A stretch of DNA of 64,000 nt from Tenrec ecaudatus. Lineage: Eukaryota > Chordata > Mammalia > Afrosoricida > Tenrecidae. A program made the position numbers and the translations under genes. The stretch lies in the NCBI RefSeq assembly GCF_050624435.1, contig NC_134537.1:18968584-19032583 (forward strand), in the 5' to 3' direction. Below are positions 53,939 through 64,000 of the stretch, in pieces; within the stretch, counting starts at the first letter, position 1; every line of letters starts with the position of its first letter. The notes under the pieces were generated by a model that saw only the letters and a program-made list of their open reading frames with translations, did not search any database and had not been told where the DNA came from.

Positions 53939-54084
53939 AGAGTGTATCTGTACATGTTGTTGGTAGAAGCCATTGCATCTAAGACTCACAGGGACTACAT
54001 GGACAACAAAACAAAATACCACCTGGTCCTGCACATTCCTCATACTTTTTATGTTTGAGTCCATTTTGTAATCACTGTGTTAAT

Positions 54085-54345
54085 TCATCTTATCAAGGGT
54101 CTTAATCTTTTTCCTGCTCCTTAAAAAAAATTTTTTTTTAACCAAGCACAATGTCCTTTTCCAGGGGTAGGTCTCTCCCGGTTATCTACCAATTATGTGA
54201 GATGAAGTTTCGCCAGGCTTGCGCCTAAGGCACAGTCTGGGCTGTATTTCTTCCAAGACAGATTTGTTTGTTCTTTTAGCAGTCCATAGTACTTTCAATA
54301 TTTTTTTGCCAGAACCATAATTCAAATGCATCAAATCCAAATTCA
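54085..54345 (-). mobile_element. RTE LINE, 3' region fragment
   Basis: 'tatcaagggtcttaatcttt', 'acaatgtccttttccagggg', 'tgtgagatgaagtttcgcca', 'tgtatttcttccaagacaga' and 'tagcagtccatagtactttc' run in reversed RTE order. Both edges are ragged. Confidence 0.8.
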
Positions 54346-54521
54346 TGTATATCAACAACCTAATGTTCTCAGTGACAAATATTACAGTGCCAAAAACTTA
54401 TCTTAGAATATTGGTTGTGAAAGATGTAGGAGTAATAGCAGAACCTAGAAGAGAAAAAAGTTTTCTATAGTCTCTTTTTCCAGTTGAAGGAATTGTGATA
54501 TCCAACAAAATTTCCACGATG

Positions 54522-54688
54522 GCTCTCACTGCCACAGAATCCATTCCAACTCCTGGGGACCCTGGCCCTTTGATTTTCTGACACTAAATATTTATGGAAA
54601 TAGACAGTCTAGGCTTTTTGCAAAGATCTGCTGATAGGCTTGCAGCTCAGTGCCTAGCTTAGTACGCCGCTGTGCTTACCCACTGGAC
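54522..54688 (-). mobile_element. AfroSINE
   Basis: 'tcactgccacagaatccatt', 'tctgacactaaatatttatg', 'ataggcttgcagctcagtgc' and 'gccgctgtgcttacccactg' are the reversed tail, body and head. Diverged. Confidence 0.8.
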
Positions 54689-54822
54689 AATTCTAGTAAG
54701 TGATTTGAACGAAATTTTATTTTTCTAAAAAAATGTTTACACAATCAGAAAGTCAGATGATATTCTAGGATCTTTTCCAAATAAGCATAGGAAAACTCCC
54801 AGTTATATCGTAGTGCAAGCTC

Positions 54823-54957
54823 AAGGTCCCCGGTGGCAAGATCACCAACTGCTCCATAAGAGAAGGGGAGGCTACCAACTCCCATCAGTATGCACAGCCT
54901 TGGAAATCCGAGGTGGCTATGAGTTCCAATTGGCTCGATGGCAGATTTAGTGGGAAG
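54823..54957 (+). mobile_element. AfroSINE with internal deletion
   Basis: Head 'aaggtccccggtggcaagat' jumps directly to 'caccaactgctccataagag', skipping about 40 bases of the tRNA-like part. The tail 'tgagttccaattggctcgat' then 'ggcagatttagtggg' is intact. Confidence 0.8.
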
Positions 54958-55794
54958 CCTATCATTACTTTGAGTTTTTAATTTTTTCGTTGCAACATTT
55001 TGATCTTCTGAGCTACATTGTATTTTCTATTTCAGTCATGATTTCATACATTAATTTACATCTATATATATTTAGACAATAATATATTTCCACTCAACAC
55101 ATATAAAATTTATATATTTCTTTGTTAAAATATACCGTAGAGTAAACTGAAGACACTGAAATTATGAGATTTCCTTGCCTCCAAAAAATTTGAGGATCCA
55201 ATATTTATAAAACATAAATTATATTTAATCAATCAGTATTTTACTGAAAACCTAATTTTTGATCTTATGCTAAATATATTTTATTTTTAAAAGCACTCAT
55301 AAAAATATGTTGAAATTCTGTTTGCCAGTGTAAAGTCAGAATACTGCTTCGCATATGCATGTGCAATTTTAGATGTAGTATAAATAGTCTAATATTTAAA
55401 AATATTTCTTAGCCACTATGCACAGCTGTTGAAAATACTGTTGAAATTTGTCAGTAATTCCAGAAACGTGATCTGGAACACCAAGAGAGGCTGACAAAAA
55501 AAATGGACATTTGGCACTCCTCAGAAACCGTTCTTCGTTAGACCAGAATCAATTGCATTCAAAAGACATGAGAGCATTTTCCTCCCCTTTCACTGGCGGT
55601 GCAGCCACTCAGGCCCTGTATCAACGTCCAGTACACCTTCCTGGAGTTCATGTCCAGTCAGTGTTGACTGTGAGGCCCTGGGGAAGACACGCGGGCAGCA
55701 TTTTTCTGGGGTCAGGGCAGGGTATTTTTACTTTGTTTGCTCTGGGTTCTCCAAAGCGTGAGGCTCACAAGCACTGTGTCTGTCCTTCAATGCA
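54958..55794. other. AT-rich stretch, then GC-richer DNA
   Basis: 54958-55480 is AT-rich without named features. 55511-55794 is open for 108 codons across the boundary into a SINE fragment, has no domain and is not considered a gene. Confidence 0.5.
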
Positions 55795-55868
55795 GATCAC
55801 AGCCAAGAAAACCCTAAAGGGGCATTTTACTCTGTAAGTCATAGCATCCCCGTGAAGCAGAAGTGACT
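55795..55868 (+). mobile_element. SINE 3' fragment
   Basis: 'agatcacagccaagaaaacc' and 'ctaaaggggcattttactct' match the body of 52152-52373, followed by 'atcccc.tgaagcagaagtg', a diverged tail. The 5' part is not recognisable. Confidence 0.6.
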
Positions 55869-56141
55869 AAGGGTTTTTTTTTTGTTGTTATTCTTTTAAT
55901 CTTAAGGGAAATTTCCTAGGACTTGGATTATTACAAAAGTGTAAGTCATTGTGTAGTTACTCTAGATATTGTTAAATTTCCTACCAGCAATATGTGAGGG
56001 CTTCACCACAGACTGGGGACAGAGCTTTGTTCTTCTTTTTAATACTTCCCGATCTGATAGGTGAGGGGTGACATCTTAGCATAATTTTAATGTGCCCTTT
56101 TCATACTACAAAGGAGGCTGATATCTTTCTATACTAATTTA
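55869..56141. other. Possible tandem-duplicated flank
   Basis: The order of phrases after the SINE tail here ('cttaagggaaatttcctagg', 'gttaaatttcctaccagcaa', 'cccgatctgataggtgaggg') parallels 52376-52575 ('cctaaggaaacattcctaga', 'gctaaatttctcccagaaag', 'taatctgataggtgagagt'). The SINE body plus this flank therefore occurs twice, about 3.5 kb apart, in direct orientation. It is either a segmental duplication or one larger repeat. Confidence 0.55.
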
Positions 56142-56314
56142 AAGTGGTGTTATGGGTTAAGTATTGTGATGCTAACCTCAAGGTCAGAGGTTCAAACCTC
56201 AATGTCACTCAATGAAGAAAGATGAGACTATATGTTCACCTTAAGATCGACTGTCTTAAAAACCTCTCAAGGGTTGCCATGAGTCTGAATCCATTTGATG
56301 GCAGTGGGTTAAAC
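56142..56314 (+). mobile_element. AfroSINE, first of a tandem pair
   Basis: 'agtggtgttatgggttaagt', 'tgatgctaacctcaaggtca', 'gaggttcaaacctcaatgtc', then the tail 'ccatgagtctgaatccattt' and 'gatggcagtgggtt'. It is directly followed by a second copy. Confidence 0.88.
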
Positions 56315-56463
56315 ATAAGGTCAGAAGTTCAAACCCATCAGTTGCTCTATGGGAAAAAGTTGAGGCTGTCTGTACCCATAAAGATTTACAATCTCAGAAA
56401 CCCTATATGGAATCACTATGAGTTCAAGGAGACTCAATGGCAGTGGGCTTGATTTGGTTTAGT
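56315..56463 (+). mobile_element. AfroSINE, second of a tandem pair
   Basis: It starts inside the head at 'ataaggtcagaagttcaaac', then 'catcagttgctctatgggaa', body 'aagatttacaatctcagaaa' and tail 'actcaatggcagtgggcttg'. The first ~35 bases of the head are absent. Confidence 0.88.
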
Positions 56464-56596
56464 TTTACCTGAAGTTCAGTTGTAGAGAATACAGGGAAGA
56501 AAATATTAACAAAATTATTTTGATTGCACATACTTCTCAAACAAAATATTAATCTCTCTTCCATTTCAGTTAAAGGCTTCTTTAACTTCCATTAGC

Positions 56597-56767
56597 TCCT
56601 GGGGTGCCCACATGGCTAAGGAATCAATGGCTTACTGCAGTGTTGGAGACCACTCCAGTCACCTCTGAAGAAAGGACAGGTCTGTTCTGAAAGCCTGAAA
56701 AACCTTACGGTGTGATTTCACTGTGCACACATGAACTAGCCAGAGCAAGAATGGACTCTACAGTTAT
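56597..56767 (+). mobile_element. SINE, diverged
   Basis: 'ctcctggggtgcccacatgg', 'accactccagtcacctctga', 'ggacaggtctgttctgaaag' and the tail 'agagcaagaatggactctac' keep the SINE order at low similarity. Confidence 0.6.
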
Positions 56768-58234
56768 CTATCCGAAATCCTATCTGATATACTATATTTA
56801 GTATACCTGCAGAGTTTTCATCTGATGGTATTCTTTCTCTTAGAGCAGATTACACTTCTATAATAAATCTACCTGCATTTTCTATAAGTATATAGGAGGA
56901 AGCAATCCTATCCAATAGTCAATGTTTCTGTTTCTATGAAAATTAAATTCAGTAACTTGGGAATAATTGCTATATGTTTTATTCAGGCTACTAAGCTAAT
57001 TACCATGGCCTTGATCTAAAAAATTGATCAATTTAGGCAATTCCTTTCACTTTGGGACAAAAACAGAAAATATAATAATGGTTTCTCTCTTTTAAAAGCT
57101 TTTTAAAGCCCAATCTCTAACAAAACAAGAAAACAGCATTCTTTATTTAAAATGTATTCAGGTAGCAACCACCAGAGGAGAAAAATTAAAGCCAATTAAT
57201 TATCCTTCTAGGTATGTTTACAAAATATTCATTGGTTTGGCTTCAAAAACCTTCGGAAGCACATTTCTTTCAAGTCGTTTTCTTCCTTTTCAGAATTTCC
57301 AACCCTCATTAACCAGTTTCCTCTTTAGGTGATATTTACAAATGAGTCAGCGCTTCAAGAAGTGACTGATGTTAATTGGGAATCAAATCTCCCAGAGAAC
57401 TGCCATTTCCACATTCTTAAATACTGCCGACTCACTGGGTGGTTCAGACACCAATACATATAATTATTTGAAATTTCTAATAATGTTCCTAATTTGTAAA
57501 AGTTCAGAGTTACTGAGCATGCAGTTGGGTTTGGAGCCTCAGTCCTCACGTTGTCAGGCCCCTGCTGACACAAAGAGGGCACGGGGCTGAGAAAGAAGTG
57601 GAAGCTGCAGGGAACATTCCTTTCTCAGCCTGATGTCACGCTCCCAGACAGAAATAAAGCAGAGCTAGTCTTCTCAGGTGCAGGCCATCGCTGTGTGTTC
57701 TTCCTCTGCAGAGGGACCCACACACGGCACCTAGGTTGGGCTGTACCTTCATAGGACCCCTTATGATCCCCAAAGTCCAAGGCCAAGCTCTTTAGTGTAA
57801 GAGACTGAAGGCATTATTTCATGGGACTGTGCCTGTCATCAATTTGAGCTGTCACAAGCTGGGACAATGACTTTTTGCTCTTAGAGAAAGAGTCTGCGGC
57901 AAACCTACTACATTCTCTTCCCAGGAATATAAACCCAGGAGTAACTCGAGGCAAGCTGTGGACTGCTTTATGACGAGGATATTTTAAGAGGCGGGAAGAA
58001 AGAAAAACAACAAAACAAAACAATTGCTGTCGAGTCAACTCCTCCCCTTGGTGATGCGCCCCTGGGTATCAAAGGTGAACTGTGCACCGCAGGGGTTTCA
58101 AGGCTGGGACTGAAAGGGCCCAGGTTGCCAGTCTTCTTTGGAGGCATCTGGTGAGCTGAAACTGCCATCTGTGCTAGAGTAGCTGAGCATTTTCGCTTCC
58201 TGTACCACGCAGGGAGTCGGAGATAATGCAAAGG
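56768..58234. other. Unique block, possible enhancer motifs at 57150-57420
   Basis: No interspersed repeat is recognised. 57185-57350 includes 'agccaattaattatccttct' (homeodomain), 'tatgtttacaaaatatt' (forkhead) and 'atttacaaatgagtcagcgc' (AP-1/MARE-like). 57600-58230 is GC-richer, with minus-strand frames of 71-91 codons lacking domains. Confidence 0.35.
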
Positions 58235-58445
58235 ACACGACATTTTGATTCGGAAAGCCGGGCTCTACTTGCAGTGTTTCCACTTGGCCACATGACGACA
58301 GTAAGTCACTCACTCCTCATCCCTTTCAGCCTCATTTCCCTCCCGTGTGAGATGGGAAGACTGATAGTTGCTGAGCTACCTGACAGGATTGTTCTGGCAA
58401 ATGAAATAATGGGCATGAAAATACTCTATTCATGTTATGTGCTAA
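58235..58445 (+). mobile_element. MIR relic
   Basis: 'aagccgggctctacttgcag', 'gtaagtcactcactcctcat', 'cagcctcatttccctcccgt', 'gtgagatgggaagactgata' and 'gacaggattgttctggcaaa' reproduce the MIR second half. Long and well ordered. Confidence 0.82.
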
Positions 58446-58819
58446 GAGGAAATGTTTCTGGAATTTCCTTCGGCATAGGGTTTGGGCAGTACTCAATGGG
58501 AATTAAGGTTATTGTTATAAATAATTTTATTGTTGGCAATTTTTCTCCTTTCTTATCAACCATACTTCCCTTCTGGGTTCATTGTACCCTTTTTGACTTA
58601 CCCTTATACTTCCCTTTTTCTTCTCTCAAAGGATAATTTTGGAAAACATGAAACTCTAGTATCTTGCATCTTGATGGTTCTCATAGACAAGCCCAGGCTT
58701 TAAAGTAAGTTGAGTGTTTATAGCCCAGGCCAGGCGGAAGAGCCAATCAAAATCAGAAATCTGAAGAAGTGCTAGAACTATGAGTATCCACTGGAAGCAG
58801 TATCCACTGGTTCAATGAC
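58446..58819. other. Non-coding stretch, no feature
   Basis: T-rich at 58540-58630. A short direct repeat 'agtatccactgg' occurs at 58783 and 58799. Confidence 0.5.
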
Positions 58820-59000
58820 AACCACCAAACCCTCTGTCATTGAGTTAATTCTGACTCATAATGACCTTACATGTAAGGTGTCTGCCGTTTTTGTAAATCT
58901 TTACGGGAAGAGTCAGCCTCATTTTTTTTCTAGAAGAGGGCCTGGTAGGTTTGAACCACTGACCTTACCAGTGCTTACCCAACAGTGCCACCCAGGCTCT
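58820..59000 (-). mobile_element. AfroSINE
   Basis: 'accaaaccctctgtcattga', 'gttaattctgactcataatg', 'gtaaatctttacgggaagag' and 'ggtttgaaccactgacctta' end at the reversed head 'cagtgccacccaggctct'. Confidence 0.93.
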
Positions 59001-59030
59001 TTAGTGATGAAATGGGGTCAACAAATTAAA

Positions 59031-59228
59031 CAAGGTGTTCTAGTGGTGCAATGGTTAAGTGCTTGCATGTTCATCAAAATGACGGTGGCTGGAGGTTGTG
59101 TGGGAGGAAAGAGTTGGTGATCATCTTGTGGAAGGTGAACAACCTGTGGAGAAACTCTGCTCTATCCTCGAGAGTCACTAAAGGGTCATCATGGGCTGAA
59201 CTGAATCAGGAGCACCAAACAGTCAACG
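59031..59228 (+). mobile_element. AfroSINE-related SINE
   Basis: Head 'aaggtgttctagtggtgcaa' and 'tggttaagtgcttgcatgtt', then 'gagttggtgatcatcttgtg' and 'aaactctgctctatcctcga', with the tail 'gggtcatcatgggctgaact'. The body fits the 12131/59031 subfamily. Confidence 0.8.
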
Positions 59229-59390
59229 TTGCATAGCTTACAATTCGTGTGAACAAGAAAGGCTCTAGGTGATGGAATATCCAAGTCTGGGGTGGCAGTA
59301 ACAGTAATACGTTTCCAGCTGATCCCCCTCGCCAGAAGGGAGGTTTACTTAAGATATTGGTTCATTAGAACCCATACATTTATCATAGGC

Positions 59391-59604
59391 TGGAGTAGTC
59401 GTGGTGGCTTATGGTTATGCACTGAGCTGCTAACCTCTGGGTCAGCAGTTCAAAGCCAGCAACTGCTCCTTGGGCAAAAGGCATGGCTTTCTACTACCTT
59501 AAAAAATTACAGTCTTAAAAACCTAAGAAGTAGTTCTGCCTTGTCCTGTGGGGTCCCTATGAATCAGAATTGACTTGATGGCAGCGAGCTTGTTTTGTGT
59601 TGTG
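59391..59604 (+). mobile_element. AfroSINE, full length
   Basis: 'tggagtagtcgtggtggctt', 'actgagctgctaacctctgg', 'gtcagcagttcaaagccagc', 'aactgctccttgggcaaaag', 'ttctgccttgtcctgtgggg' and 'atgaatcagaattgacttga' then 'tggcagcgagcttgtttt'. One of the best copies. Confidence 0.95.
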
Positions 59605-59897
59605 ATTTTGGAGTTAATCAGGGTTTAGAAGACCTACTATATTAATCCAACAAACCCATTAAGAGAGAAAGATATGGGTTTTGGTGGCACGTGTGAGTAT
59701 ACAGGCTATGCTCTGTGAGTATCTATAGAACAGATCTCAGACTCCATTGATAATGGTTGTTTTCCACTACCAGAAAATTAAGAGCAATGATGCCAACTTA
59801 GATTGCCTTGCCTTGTATCAAAGTGTAAATTCTTATAATCGTGATGAGCGCACCCATGTGCACACACACGGAAGTAATGATATTGATAATAATTCAC
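59605..59897. other. Non-coding spacer
   Basis: No feature recognised; a short CA run lies at 59861-59868. Confidence 0.5.
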
Positions 59898-60058
59898 AAA
59901 TCAAACCCACAGCCATTAATTTGATTCTAACTCAATGTGATGCTCTAGGACCAAGTGATGCTGTTCCATAGGGACCCCAAATCTTTAATATTTATAGAAG
60001 CAGACTGCTACATCTTCATGAAGCTTCTGGTGGGAGAGCCATCAGTTAGAAGCCAAGT
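59898..60058 (-). mobile_element. AfroSINE
   Basis: 'aatcaaacccacagccatta', 'atttgattctaactcaatgt', 'gttccatagggaccccaaat' and 'cttctggtgggagagccatc' then 'agttagaagccaag' are the reversed tail to head. The outer head is missing. Confidence 0.88.
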
Positions 60059-60129
60059 TAATTAATGACTGTGTTACAAAGGATCCTAAACACACACACA
60101 CAGAATTATAATGCATTCAAAGAGTTCTA

Positions 60130-60318
60130 TGAGGAAGTCCGGTAAGTCTCGAGCTATTATTAACCACAAGGTTGGCAGTTCAAACCCACCAGACACTCTG
60201 TATCAGAAAATTGAGGCTGTTGCTCCCAAATAGACTTACAACTTCAGAAACCATATGTAGGATCAGTAGGAGTCAGAACTGACTCAAAGTCAGTGGGTTT
60301 GGGTTTTTTGGTTGGTTG
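60130..60318 (+). mobile_element. AfroSINE, near full length
   Basis: 'tgaggaagtccggtaagtct', 'attaaccacaaggttggcag', 'ttcaaacccaccagacactc', body 'gacttacaacttcagaaacc' and tail 'ggagtcagaactgactcaaa' then 'gtcagtgggtttgggtttt'. Confidence 0.93.
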
Positions 60319-61763
60319 ACTAGTATATTTAAGGAATGTGTTTAAGGAATCATTATGCTGCCAAATAGCTCTACTTATGAACCCTTTCTATCACTGTAGA
60401 AAGTTTAAGATAGAAATTACAATATCATACCCCAATCTTACGGACTTTTAAAGAAACCAATCTTCTATATTTGTAAAATATCAGTTCTGTTTTTATACCC
60501 AAACCTCAGTTATCAACTGTCACTGTATCTGATATTTCACATTTAAATTAGTAGTAAAAAATCTATTACCCAGCTATTTGCGCATTCATGTTCTATACTT
60601 CTGGAAGTAAGGAATACCAAAGTGAAAGTTGAGAGTAAAGATGGCTTTGATGGGTCACATTATATGTCAATTTGCCTGGGTCACTTTCACGATTCACTAC
60701 AGTTACGTAATAAAGGGTCCTTTTCGATTTTGTGATTTGATGTGCTCATCCTCTGCATTTGCATAATGCCTATTTCCACGTAATGACCTGGCTTTTGAAA
60801 CATAACTATGTCAGTAAATGAAAAGTAAGTGTCTTTATGTGATATAATCTTGAAAGTAAAGTATCTCTGTAAAATTTCATAATTTAGTATATCGATCAGC
60901 AGTAGCTTTAGGATATTCAGGAAGCACAAACATGCTGCAAAAATACTTCCCTTAGAAAAAGTTAATACAAGACTATTTCTAATGAGGTGGATATGAAAGA
61001 TGTTCTGACTGTCCAATTTTTCCAATATGGTGGACCACTCCATTATCTTGGTTATCAACCACCACCCCTCTCTCCAGTACCGTCCCTTATCTCCTGGGAA
61101 TCTGCAATTCCCAACATCCCACAGATCTCGCCAACCATTAGGAAAATGGCTATCTTGGTTATGTGACCAGTAAGACAAGTCCAAGATCCAAAGTTTAAGG
61201 AGTTGTGTGAAGGATCCCCCACATCCATCAGGTGGCAGAAGCAGGTGACAGCAGGACAGTTGACAAGCTACAACTCAATTGTCAAGAATCAAACTTCTGG
61301 CAGGGGCAAGCCAGATGCAGGATTCCATGCAAGCAACGAAACTCTGAAAGTAGGAGCTGGTCTTGCTTCTGCGCATGCTCAGTCAGTAGGGGAGGTCACA
61401 AACAGTGGCTTGGATGGAGGGGTGGCTTTTGCCTTCTGCAGACTATAATCCCAAGGAAAAAAAGGGGGATGACGTAAGTCACTTCTAGCCAGGTGGGGAC
61501 CCAAACCATATACTACCCTCATCCTGTTCTGTCAATGTAACAGACGATTCCCTCCAAAAGAGCACTACAATCCCAGGTGTATTAGTCAGAATTCACAATA
61601 CATCACAACAGAGAGAACAGTGGTCAGAGGCCATTTTAAGTAATTAATTATATCTCACATACATTGAGTAAACCATTTGCTTATATCCTTGAAACACAGT
61701 AATAACCACTATTGAATTTTGATAGATAATGTAAGTCATTTTATTTTCATTTCCTATTGTAAG
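60319..61763. other. Non-coding stretch, probable unnamed repeats
   Basis: The 165-codon minus frame at 60687-61184 has no domain. 60655-61610 has the feel of a long decayed repeat ('tatatgtcaatttgcctggg', 'tgtattagtcagaattcac'), but I cannot assign it. Confidence 0.4.
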
Positions 61764-61922
61764 TAAAGAGGAGCGTTGGGCTGCTAACCACCAGGGCAGA
61801 AGGTTGAAAAGACCAGGTGCTCAGTGGAAGAGAGAGGAGACTTTCTACTCCTGAAAAGAGTGAGTCTCAGAAACCCACAGGGGCTGTTCTACAAGATGGA
61901 ATGGGCTGGATGACAGTGAGTG
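61764..61922 (+). mobile_element. AfroSINE, diverged
   Basis: 'gcgttgggctgctaaccacc', 'agggcagaaggttgaaaaga', 'gagtctcagaaacccacagg' and 'ggctgttctacaagatgga' then 'ctggatgacagtgagt'. Part of the 3' body is deleted. Confidence 0.85.
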
Positions 61923-62194
61923 AAGCGATAGACTGACAATTAGACAAGTGCATTTGTAGAAGTGGAAGGGCACACACACACACGCATGTGCTTGTGCATG
62001 GCAGATTCAAAAATTCATGGGAAAAGATGCTACCTTTTCTTTTTTAAAAAAGTGTTTGAAGACTAATGGTTTTTAAAAATTTTTTAATGATGTATACTCT
62101 ATTATGATTACTATATCCACCACAGACCCTTCAAGAGGTAGAAATTTGGACATGAAAATTTTAATATAAAGAATTATTAATTAGTAAACTAAAA
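61923..62194. other. Non-coding spacer with CA run
   Basis: A (CA)n run of about 14 bases lies at 61970-61984; AT-rich afterwards. Confidence 0.6.
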
Positions 62195-62357
62195 AGATCC
62201 AAATCTACTGCCACTGAGTCATAAAACCCATATTTAGGGGTTCTGAGAACGTAAACCTTTAGAAAAACAGCCTCATCTTTCTCCTGTGGAGAAACTGGTG
62301 AGGTAGAACCAGTGACTTACCAGTCCAACACCTAACCCACAGTGCCACCGTGAACCC
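62195..62357 (-). mobile_element. AfroSINE
   Basis: 'aaatctactgccactgagtc', 'tctcctgtggagaaactggt', 'gaccagtgacttacc'-like sequence and the reversed head 'cccacagtgccaccgtgaac'. Confidence 0.88.
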
Positions 62358-62461
62358 TTATTAACTAATAAAGCCATGGTCAAGTACCTGAAGGACTAAC
62401 AAGGATTCTAAGGGGACCCAAAGTAGAAAATGTAAGAAAGCAGTTACTATGTATCCTTTTG

Positions 62462-63162
62462 TTGTAGGCGCCTTCTCTGACTGGTGGTGACCTCATGAGC
62501 AACAAAGCAAAACAATGCCCGCGCTTGTGTTGTCCTCACAATTGTTCTTATTCTTGAACCTGCTGCTGCAGCCACTGTGCCAATCCATCATGGCAGAGGT
62601 CTTCTCCTTTTGCTCTGCCGTTATACAGAGTATGATGCCTTTCCCAGGGAATGTTGCCTCCTGAAAACATGCCCAGAGCACACGAGGCAAGTCCCCACAT
62701 CTGTGCCTCTAAGGTAGCGTTCTGGTTGAATTTATTGCAAGACAGATTTATTTGTTCATTTGGTAGTCCATGATATGTTCCACACTCTTTGCCAGCACCA
62801 TATTTCAAATGCATTGATTTTTCTTCAGTTTTCTTTATTCATCGTCCAACTTGCACACATATATGAGACAATCCAAAGTGGCATGACTTTGGTCAGGTAC
62901 ACCTTAGCCCTAAAAGTAATCTCCTTGCTTTTCAACACTTTAAAGAGGTCTTGTGCAGCAGATTTTACCCAACGCAATGCATTGTTTCATCTCTTGACTG
63001 TTGCTTCCGTAAGTATTGATTGTGGATACACAGACATTGAAATCTTTGGTAACTTAATCTTTGTTCATTCCTTTTAACATGATGCTATCTATTGGTCCAC
63101 TTGTGAAAGTTTTGGTTCTCTTTACATTGAGTCGTAATCCATACTGAAGGCTGCAATTTGTA
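62462..63162 (-). mobile_element. RTE LINE, 3' 700 bases
   Basis: Longest continuous RTE 3' region in the window. On plus it runs from 'gtaggcgccttctctgactg', 'gctgcagccactgtgccaat', 'tttggtagtccatgatatgt', 'cacacatatatgagacaatc' and 'cacctagccc'-like 'caccttagccctaaaagta' to 'ttggttctctttacattgag' and 'taatccatactgaaggctgc'. This part lies downstream of the RT catalytic core. Confidence 0.9.
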
Positions 63163-64000
63163 TTTTGAGGCAGAATAACAGTAGAGAAACAGAAGTCTAA
63201 GAGAAGTCTCTCTGAGCTCAGTTGAATGTCAGGTATCTGCAAAGAGGGAGAGGCTCCCATGGGGACAGCCTGTCAGCCGTGAAGAACTTGCCAGAGCTGA
63301 TCTGCAGTTGGTTAAAGTTCAACACATATTTTCTTTTGTATAGAATGCCCTACATATTTACATTTTTTTGCCTGAAGTTTTCTCTTGTAATTCTTTTAAG
63401 ATCTACATGTTCATATTCCATTTCCAAAGTATATATTTAAAATTTTATTTACCCTCTTCTATTTTATAATTCTTATAATTGCTAATTTTTCACCTATTTT
63501 AGTGGCAGTGTGACTCTAAGGAATTAGGGACTTATTTATTATTTTTATATTTTTTAATTCTTCAATTTCTCATTTTATCTGAAAATTTTCTTTCATTTCC
63601 CTTATGTATTTGTTTTTCAAAATCCTTTGTTTTATAAACCTTCACACTTGCCTATAAAATCTACTACTCTCTTTACATTAATTCTAAATATTTAAACTTA
63701 TCCTCCCAAACCCACCACTTGTCTGTCACTTTGTCATACTGTAGTGGCTTGTGAGTTGCTATGATACTGGAAGCCATGTCACTGGTATTTCAAATGGTGA
63801 CAGGGTAACAGAAAGTGAACACATTGCAGCAAAGACTCCAGACTAAGAATAGACAACAAGAAGGACTCAGCTTTCCACCGGAATTTAAATAATATCCCAA
63901 AATGATGCATTGAACACTAATGACAGAAAAGCTGCTGAGCTGTGGGAGGACATTAAGAATATCATTCATGAAGAAAGCCAAGGCCATTAAAAAGATAAGA
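63163..64000. other. AT-rich end of window
   Basis: 63290-63720 is strongly T-rich on the plus strand and might belong to an inverted L1. No phrase is diagnostic. 63790-64000 shows no feature. Confidence 0.45.

Noticed and set aside
60687-61184. 165-codon minus-strand frame
   Set aside because: It has no recognisable domain, and the surrounding DNA looks like a decayed repeat. Length alone is within chance for 64 kb of six frames.
46256-62357. CRISPR-like array of spaced similar sequences
   Set aside because: The repeated units are dispersed ~200-bp SINEs on both strands with variable spacing, in vertebrate DNA. No short direct repeats with regular spacers exist.

Overview
This window is mammalian nuclear DNA that is intergenic or intronic, and it is almost certainly from an afrotherian. 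The evidence is about thirty copies of a tRNA-headed SINE with the AfroSINE body and tail, at least ten pieces of an RTE (BovB-like) LINE with the matching 3' end, old mammal-wide repeats (MIR, L2, L1), and three kinds of DNA transposon: SPIN-type hAT, OC1-like hAT and mariner. AfroSINE plus SPIN plus an OC1-like hAT is the combination I associate with Malagasy tenrecs such as Echinops. That species call is inference. I see no functional host protein gene, exon set, rRNA, tRNA gene or CRISPR array. The only recognisable host coding sequence is a processed RPL29 pseudogene. All other real coding signal is transposon or endogenous-retrovirus relic.

Layout. 0-5 kb: SINEs, a GA microsatellite and two inverted copies of a composite repeat. 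5-13 kb: MIR/L2 relics, RTE 3' ends, and a unique block with possible regulatory motifs (6.9-7.7 kb). 13.4 kb: a 229-bp hAT miniature element. 14.6-15.5 kb: unique block with a perfect MEF2-type site. 18.0-21.65 kb: a near-complete SPIN hAT transposon on the minus strand, broken by an RPL29 retropseudogene and by a 114-bp TA-target MITE. 21.7-25.8 kb: AT-rich unique DNA with two RTE pieces. 25.87-26.87 kb: a TA-target transposon nested beside the tail of a larger relative's transposase. 27.4-30.9 kb: L1 pieces. 32.4-33.8 kb: a decayed mariner inserted in an AfroSINE. 34.2-35.9 kb: ERVL-like LTR pair with a primer-binding site, around a pol fragment on the opposite strand. 39.3-42.5 kb: an inverted L1 split by a ~1 kb insertion. 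46-63 kb: a dense cluster of SINEs and RTE copies, including two RTE copies pointing away from each other at 49.2-52.0 kb.

The elements do not work together as a pathway. What they give is a layered insertion history: SPIN predates the RPL29 copy and the small MITE inside it; an AfroSINE predates the mariner that splits it; an L1 predates the insertion at 39.9-40.9 kb; an RTE predates the AfroSINE at 50.9 kb. SINE and RTE share 3' end sequence, as expected if the RTE machinery mobilises the SINE. Family names come from memory of consensus sequences without a search, so boundaries are usually good to about 10-20 bases.
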